Position numbers and translations under genes: made by a program. Below the pieces are notes generated by a model, which did no database searches, had not been told where the DNA came from, and was given only the letters and a program-made list of their open reading frames with translations. From an uncultured Porphyromonadaceae bacterium (GTDB lineage: Bacteria; Bacteroidota; Bacteroidia; Bacteroidales; Muribaculaceae): DNA of 64,000 nucleotides. The stretch covers positions 32,189 through 96,188 of the forward strand of contig CABPYL010000005.1 of the NCBI GenBank assembly GCA_902461565.1. The letters run 5' to 3'. Positions 60,168 through 64,000 of the stretch are shown in pieces. Positions within the stretch are counted from its first letter, which is position 1; the number at the start of each line of letters is the position of its first letter.

Positions 60168-62642
60168 ATGGAAAAAGTAAGAAGAATTCTGTTAAGCCAC
60201 AATTTACGAACCGGGATTATCGCCATAATAATTATGGTGATAATCTCAATAGTATATTTTTTCCCTGATGATTTACAGGGGAATGTATTACAGCAACCGG
60301 ACACCAAGCAAGGTCTTGCCGTGGGTCATGAGGCTAAATTATTTGAGGAATCAACAGGGGAAACAACATTTTGGACTAATTCGCTATTTGGCGGAATGCC
60401 TATGTTTCAAATATCCCCAAGCTATCCGTCAAACGAATTGTTTTGTTGGATAACGAAAGTCTTAAGCTTATGGTTGCCAACGCCAGCCAATCTTTTGTTC
60501 TTGATGATGATAGGATTTTATATATTCCTGCTATCCATGAAAATGCGCTGGTATATGTGTTTATTAGGTGCTGTGGCATGGGGGTTATCAAGTTACTTTA
60601 TGATTCTCATCGGTGCAGGACATATATGGAAGTATCTTACTTTAGCCTATATTCCACCGACATTAGCGGGTATAATTCTTTGTTATAGGGGGAAATATCT
60701 CATAGGGACTGCGTGTTGCGCCTTATTTGGCATGATGCAATTATCAAGCAATCATGTTCAAATGACATATTACTTCTTGTTTGTAGTCTTTGGATTTATA
60801 GTTTATTTCTTTATAAGGTCAAAACAGGAGAAGCATTTAAGAGTATGGCATGTAGGCACTTTAAGTATTGTCTTGGCTGCAATTCTATCTGTCGGTGCAA
60901 ATCTGCCCAATCTTTATAATACTTATGAATATTCAAAAGAAACCATTAGAGGGAAATACTCCGATATTTCTGTAAACGAAGGGAATTCTGACAGTGGGTT
61001 AAGCCATGATTATATTACACAATATAGTTACGGCATTACAGAAACCATGACTTTGCTTATTCCGAATGTAAAAGGAGGAGCCTCTAATATACCTATGAAG
61101 GGAGAAATAAAGCCCCTTACTCTTGCGGAACTGGACAATGCGCAGGAGAAAATGCAAAATGGGGAAATCTCTCAGGAAACAGCATATAACTTACAATTCC
61201 TATATCAGTATTTCGGAGGAGAAGAAGGTACAAATGGACCGGTGTATATCGGTGCATTGATGGTAGCCATGTTTATTTTAGGTTGCCTGATTGTCAGAGG
61301 ACCAATAAAATGGATATTGGTATCTCTCACAGTATTGTCAGTGGCATTGTCTTGGGGGCGCAATTATATGTGGCTTACTGAGATATTTATTAACTACATT
61401 CCTCTATATAGTAAGTTCAGAACACCCGAGAGTATTCTTGTTATCGCACAATTTACCATGCCACTACTTGGAATAATAGCTTTACAACAAATTTTACAGT
61501 CTCCAGCACATGAATCATTGCGACGTTATGGGAAAAAGATTAAATTGAGTTTCGCTATATCAATTTTTCTATGTGTCATTGGGATTCTGTTTCCCTCTTT
61601 TTATGGAAACGCAATTCAGGATTATGAAATTAAAATGGGAATAAACAATTTTCCGGAACTTTATTCCACAGCCCAAGAACTACGTCATGGATTAGTCCGG
61701 GCGGATTCTTTTCGTTCTTTTATCATACTCTTGTTGGGATTTGGTTCAATAATGCTATATTTTTATCAAAAGATTACACTCCGTAATTTTATAATTGTGA
61801 TTGGAGTAATTTTAGTTGGAGATATGTATTTGGTAAACAAACGATTTGTTAATCATGAGTGTTTTATGGCTAAGGAACCCACAGACCAATTAACATTCCC
61901 ATTGACAATCGCGGATAAAGCTATTTTGTCGGATACCTCAATGAATTATAGAGTCATGGATTTGAAAAGATTTGCGAGTCCAGATCCCTCATATCACCAC
62001 AAAATGATTGGTGGCTACCATCCTGCCAAATTGACGCGCTATCAAGATTTAATAAGCTATTATCTAAATGGAGAGAAAGATTTCAGTAATATGCTGAATA
62101 TGTTGAATACCCGTTATATCATAGAAGATCCTCAGAAAGAACCTCTTTACAATGGTTCCGCTATGGGAAATGCTTGGATTGTTGACAGCATCATATATGT
62201 GGAATCTCCAATTGATGAAATCACAAGAATTGAGGACATCAACTTACGTTCTACTGCGGTAGCAGACATTAGCTTCAAAACTATCTTAGATCAACCAAAA
62301 TTCAGGAATCCCGGAGACACTATTTTCGAGACAACGTATGCTCCAAATAGATTAACATACAGTCTCAAATCGGCAAATGAAGGAGTAGCAGTGTTTTCCG
62401 AAATCTATTTCCCGTGGGGTTGGAGAGCTTATATTGATGGGAAGCCGACCGAACTCGGAAGGGTTAATTATATACTCCGAGCAATAAAATTTCCTGCGGG
62501 AAAACACACAATCGAGATGGTGTTTAATCCGGATTCTTTGCGAATAACTGTAACAATCGCTACAGTATGCATATTGATTATCTATATTTTATTGGCTATT
62601 TCCGCCATTATCGCTGCTAAAAATTATGTCGTAAAAGGATGA
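60168..62642 (+). CDS. YfhO-family integral membrane protein
   Basis: 824 residues from ATG 60168 (831 if the ATG at 60147, which overlaps the sigma-fusion stop, is used). There are about 12-14 transmembrane helices, with a large extracytoplasmic segment near the centre (about 260-340) and another near the C-terminus. Recognisable blocks are TFWTNSLFGGMPMFQISPSY near the start, SSNHVQMTYYF, and the late beta-rich FSEIYFPWGWRAYIDGKP of YfhO proteins. The family is related to GT-C-type membrane glycosyltransferases; in Gram-positives YfhO modifies lipoteichoic acid. In Bacteroidota the substrate is unknown. It is tightly linked to the sigma-fusion gene and probably co-expressed. Confidence 0.85.
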   Translation: MEKVRRILLSHNLRTGIIAIIIMVIISIVYFFPDDLQGNVLQQPDTKQGLAVGHEAKLFEESTGETTFWTNSLFGGMPMFQISPSYPSNELFCWITKVLSLWLPTPANLLFLMMIGFYIFLLSMKMRWYMCLLGAVAWGLSSYFMILIGAGHIWKYLTLAYIPPTLAGIILCYRGKYLIGTACCALFGMMQLSSNHVQMTYYFLFVVFGFIVYFFIRSKQEKHLRVWHVGTLSIVLAAILSVGANLPNLYNTYEYSKETIRGKYSDISVNEGNSDSGLSHDYITQYSYGITETMTLLIPNVKGGASNIPMKGEIKPLTLAELDNAQEKMQNGEISQETAYNLQFLYQYFGGEEGTNGPVYIGALMVAMFILGCLIVRGPIKWILVSLTVLSVALSWGRNYMWLTEIFINYIPLYSKFRTPESILVIAQFTMPLLGIIALQQILQSPAHESLRRYGKKIKLSFAISIFLCVIGILFPSFYGNAIQDYEIKMGINNFPELYSTAQELRHGLVRADSFRSFIILLLGFGSIMLYFYQKITLRNFIIVIGVILVGDMYLVNKRFVNHECFMAKEPTDQLTFPLTIADKAILSDTSMNYRVMDLKRFASPDPSYHHKMIGGYHPAKLTRYQDLISYYLNGEKDFSNMLNMLNTRYIIEDPQKEPLYNGSAMGNAWIVDSIIYVESPIDEITRIEDINLRSTAVADISFKTILDQPKFRNPGDTIFETTYAPNRLTYSLKSANEGVAVFSEIYFPWGWRAYIDGKPTELGRVNYILRAIKFPAGKHTIEMVFNPDSLRITVTIATVCILIIYILLAISAIIAAKNYVVKG

Positions 62643-62755
62643 AATGCACACTGATTGGTATAAAGAACATCAGCAACAGAATCATAATTATTCTTTCATA
62701 TCATGCAATATTGGGAGATGTGGGCCATCTATATGATGGCTCAAACCCAATATAA
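62639..62755 (+). CDS. Possible translationally coupled 38-residue ORF
   Basis: ATG 62639 overlaps the YfhO stop as ATGA, and the TAA stop (62753-62755) overlaps the methyltransferase ATG as TAATG. This double overlap would let ribosomes pass along all three frames. The product (MKCTLIGIKN at the start) has a short hydrophobic stretch, IIIILS. The same DNA also holds nested hairpins (ATATTGGG/CCCAATAT around GCCATC/GATGGC), so it may instead be a structured spacer. No homologue comes to mind. Confidence 0.3.
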   Translation: MKCTLIGIKNISNRIIIILSYHAILGDVGHLYDGSNPI

Positions 62756-63531
62756 TGCAAAAGAGACATACAAATAGACTTCAATATTTCCGTGAACTTG
62801 CCCATACGAGTGAGCGGTATTTTATACCGTATATCAAGACTTTCCTTGATATGAATAATCCCATATCCATACTTGAAGTCGGATGCGGAGACGGTGGTAA
62901 TCTGCTCCCATTCGCTAAGAGAGGGGATGAAGTGGTGGGGGTGGATATCTCCGTCAACAGAATAAATGGCGCTAAGTCTTTTTTCGCACAGGAAAAGATC
63001 AATGCTCATTTTATCTGCGCCGATATATTAAAGCTTAATGAGTACAAAGGATATTTTGATTTGGTTATATGCCATGACGTGATTGAACATATTGGCAATA
63101 AACAAGAAATGCTATCAAGGATAGAGTATTTCTTAAAGCCATCAGGACTATTATTTATCGGGTTCCCTGCGTGGCAAATGCCTTTTGGCGGACACCAGCA
63201 GATTTGTCATAACAAGTTACTGTCAATAATACCGTTTTACCACCTATTGCCTCCACGTATCTATAAAACAATATTATATGCTGGCGGGGAAAGTAAGGAG
63301 TGCGTCAACGAACTTCTTTCTATAAAGAACACAAAAATAACAATCGAAAATTTTGAAAAACTGATTGACAAGACATCATTCAGGATTGTTGACAGATGCC
63401 TTTACCTCATAAACCCTCATTATGAAGTAAAATTTGGACTTAAACCTCGACGACTCGCAGGAGTATTCGCAAGAATGCCATATATGCGCAATTTCCTTTC
63501 AACAAGTTGCTTCTACATATTACAAAAATGA
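62755..63531 (+). CDS. Class I SAM-dependent methyltransferase
   Basis: 258 residues. SAM-binding motif I is ILEVGCGDGGNLLPFAKRG, motif II acidic residue in VVGVDIS, and motif IV FDLVICHDVIEHI. The C-terminal half has the proline-rich FIGFPAWQMPFGGHQQ and HLLPPRIYK seen in methyltransferases of surface glycan or lipid clusters. The substrate is not deducible. It is in the low-G+C island and follows YfhO, so a joint role in modifying a surface sugar is possible. Confidence 0.85.
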   Translation: MQKRHTNRLQYFRELAHTSERYFIPYIKTFLDMNNPISILEVGCGDGGNLLPFAKRGDEVVGVDISVNRINGAKSFFAQEKINAHFICADILKLNEYKGYFDLVICHDVIEHIGNKQEMLSRIEYFLKPSGLLFIGFPAWQMPFGGHQQICHNKLLSIIPFYHLLPPRIYKTILYAGGESKECVNELLSIKNTKITIENFEKLIDKTSFRIVDRCLYLINPHYEVKFGLKPRRLAGVFARMPYMRNFLSTSCFYILQK

Positions 63532-63553
63532 TTTAACCTGCAAATAATCATAA

Positions 63554-63579
63554 AGCCCTCGGCAGAAATGTCGGGGGCT
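63554..63579. terminator. Terminator-like hairpin after the methyltransferase gene
   Basis: AGCCCTCGGCA and TGTCGGGGGCT form an 11-bp stem with a GAAA loop and two wobble pairs. The plus strand lacks a proper T run, so its strength is uncertain. Confidence 0.5.
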
Positions 63580-63609
63580 ATAAGTGCATACACTTTTAAT
63601 TTTATCAAA

Positions 63610-64000
63610 ATGAACAAGGTACTCATTGTTGATGCCTCCGAATCCGACCGTCGGCTTATGTCGGGCTTGCTCACGCGAGCCGGATATGAGCCGATTATTG
63701 TCGGTAGCATGGAGGCTGCAAAAGATGAGGTGGCAAAACTGCCGCCCGGCGCGGTCGTGGTAACGGCGATGAAATTCGCCCACGGCACAGCGCAAGAGTT
63801 AATCAGCTGGCAAAAGCAGGAAGGATACAAATTCCCTGTGATTGCCGTAGTGGACAACCTGAACGCCGTGGATCTTCTCTCGGTGATGCGCGACGGTGGA
63901 GCCGTGGATGTGGTGCAGCGTCCGGCGATTGACAAGCAGCTCGTCGAGACGGTCGGCAGGTATGCCAGACCCGAAAACGCCGTGCTTGTCCTCGATGACA
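63610..64000 (+). CDS. Response regulator, RteB-like, 3' end missing
   Basis: 130 codons to the window edge, with no stop. A receiver domain begins at MNKVLIVDASESDRRLMSGL. The phospho-accepting region is changed: the usual conserved Asp is in VVTAMKFAHGT, where no Asp is present at the expected place. The pattern of a receiver-like domain followed by a linker fits sigma-54-type regulators such as RteB in CTnDOT-like conjugative elements; the expected AAA+ and HTH domains would lie outside the window. The codon use is again richer in G+C than the cargo just before it. Confidence 0.7.
   Translation, partial: MNKVLIVDASESDRRLMSGLLTRAGYEPIIVGSMEAAKDEVAKLPPGAVVVTAMKFAHGTAQELISWQKQEGYKFPVIAVVDNLNAVDLLSVMRDGGAVDVVQRPAIDKQLVETVGRYARPENAVLVLDD

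Larger units (their letters stand above)
56511..64000. mobile_element. Probable end of an integrative element or genomic island
   Basis: A tyrosine recombinase gene, repeat-rich non-coding DNA on both sides of it, and a clear fall in G+C content from about 58.1 kb onward set this part apart from the housekeeping genes to the left. The last gene resembles RteB-type response regulators of Bacteroides conjugative transposons. No mobilisation or conjugation gene is yet visible, so the element's type is open. The left boundary is approximate and may include the structured RNA; the right end is outside the window. Confidence 0.5.

Noticed and set aside
1..64000. CRISPR array
   Set aside because: No regularly spaced repeats with unique spacers were seen; the only tandem repeat is the double 11-mer at 58.2 kb.

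Overview
This window looks like chromosome from a gut Bacteroidales bacterium, most likely family Muribaculaceae (the family is an inference). Supporting signs are the Bacteroidota promoter pattern (TTTG, about 19-21 nt, TAnnTTTG), which recurs before many genes; a fused MurF-alanine racemase; a short primary sigma factor; a PorE-like type IX secretion component together with proteins carrying type IX-like C-terminal sorting domains; and a gene pair resembling the Bacteroides glycine-lipid acyltransferases. Where such a promoter lies inside a longer open frame, I used it to move the start codon downstream.

Layout. 1-4.4 kb (minus): a TPR/LuxR-type membrane regulator, then a small lipoprotein and an outer-membrane beta-barrel receptor that runs off the left edge. 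4.6-10.3 kb (plus): a RING-like/TerD-like protein, mutL and a second TPR membrane regulator. 10.4-10.7 kb: an orphan structured RNA candidate. 10.9-20.2 kb (plus): metG, asparaginase, a small sorting-domain-like protein, dut, TPR protein, DUF4292-type lipoprotein, EnvC-like protein and a flippase. 20.2-25.9 kb (minus): glycine-lipid-type acyltransferases, purB, dgt and a TPM-domain protein. 26.0-27.5 kb (plus): a truncated epimerase-like protein and a DUF115-like protein. 27.8-35.5 kb: mostly minus-strand single genes (third TPR regulator, Crp-like regulator, BASS transporter, alkD, secreted calycin/PCMD-like protein, acyltransferase) and a second orphan RNA. 35.7-46.4 kb (plus): porE-like, GSCFA protein, murF-alr, tRNA-Val, histidine kinase, tamL-like gene and a HAD phosphatase. 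46.5-56.2 kb (minus): a very large secreted protein, a receptor remnant, a GH13 amylase, rpoD, a lipoprotein and a small outer-membrane protein.

From about 56.2 kb to the right edge the window changes character. There is a pseudoknot-capable structured RNA, a tyrosine recombinase, a 700-bp gene-free stretch full of inverted and direct repeats, then AT-rich cargo: a sigma factor fused through a transmembrane helix to an outer-membrane beta-barrel, a YfhO-family membrane protein, a possible 38-residue ORF and a methyltransferase. A response-regulator gene resembling RteB of Bacteroides conjugative elements runs off the right edge. I read this as one end of an integrative element or genomic island. 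The sigma factor-beta-barrel fusion is the strongest candidate here for a new system: one polypeptide that would have to join cytoplasmic transcription to the outer membrane.
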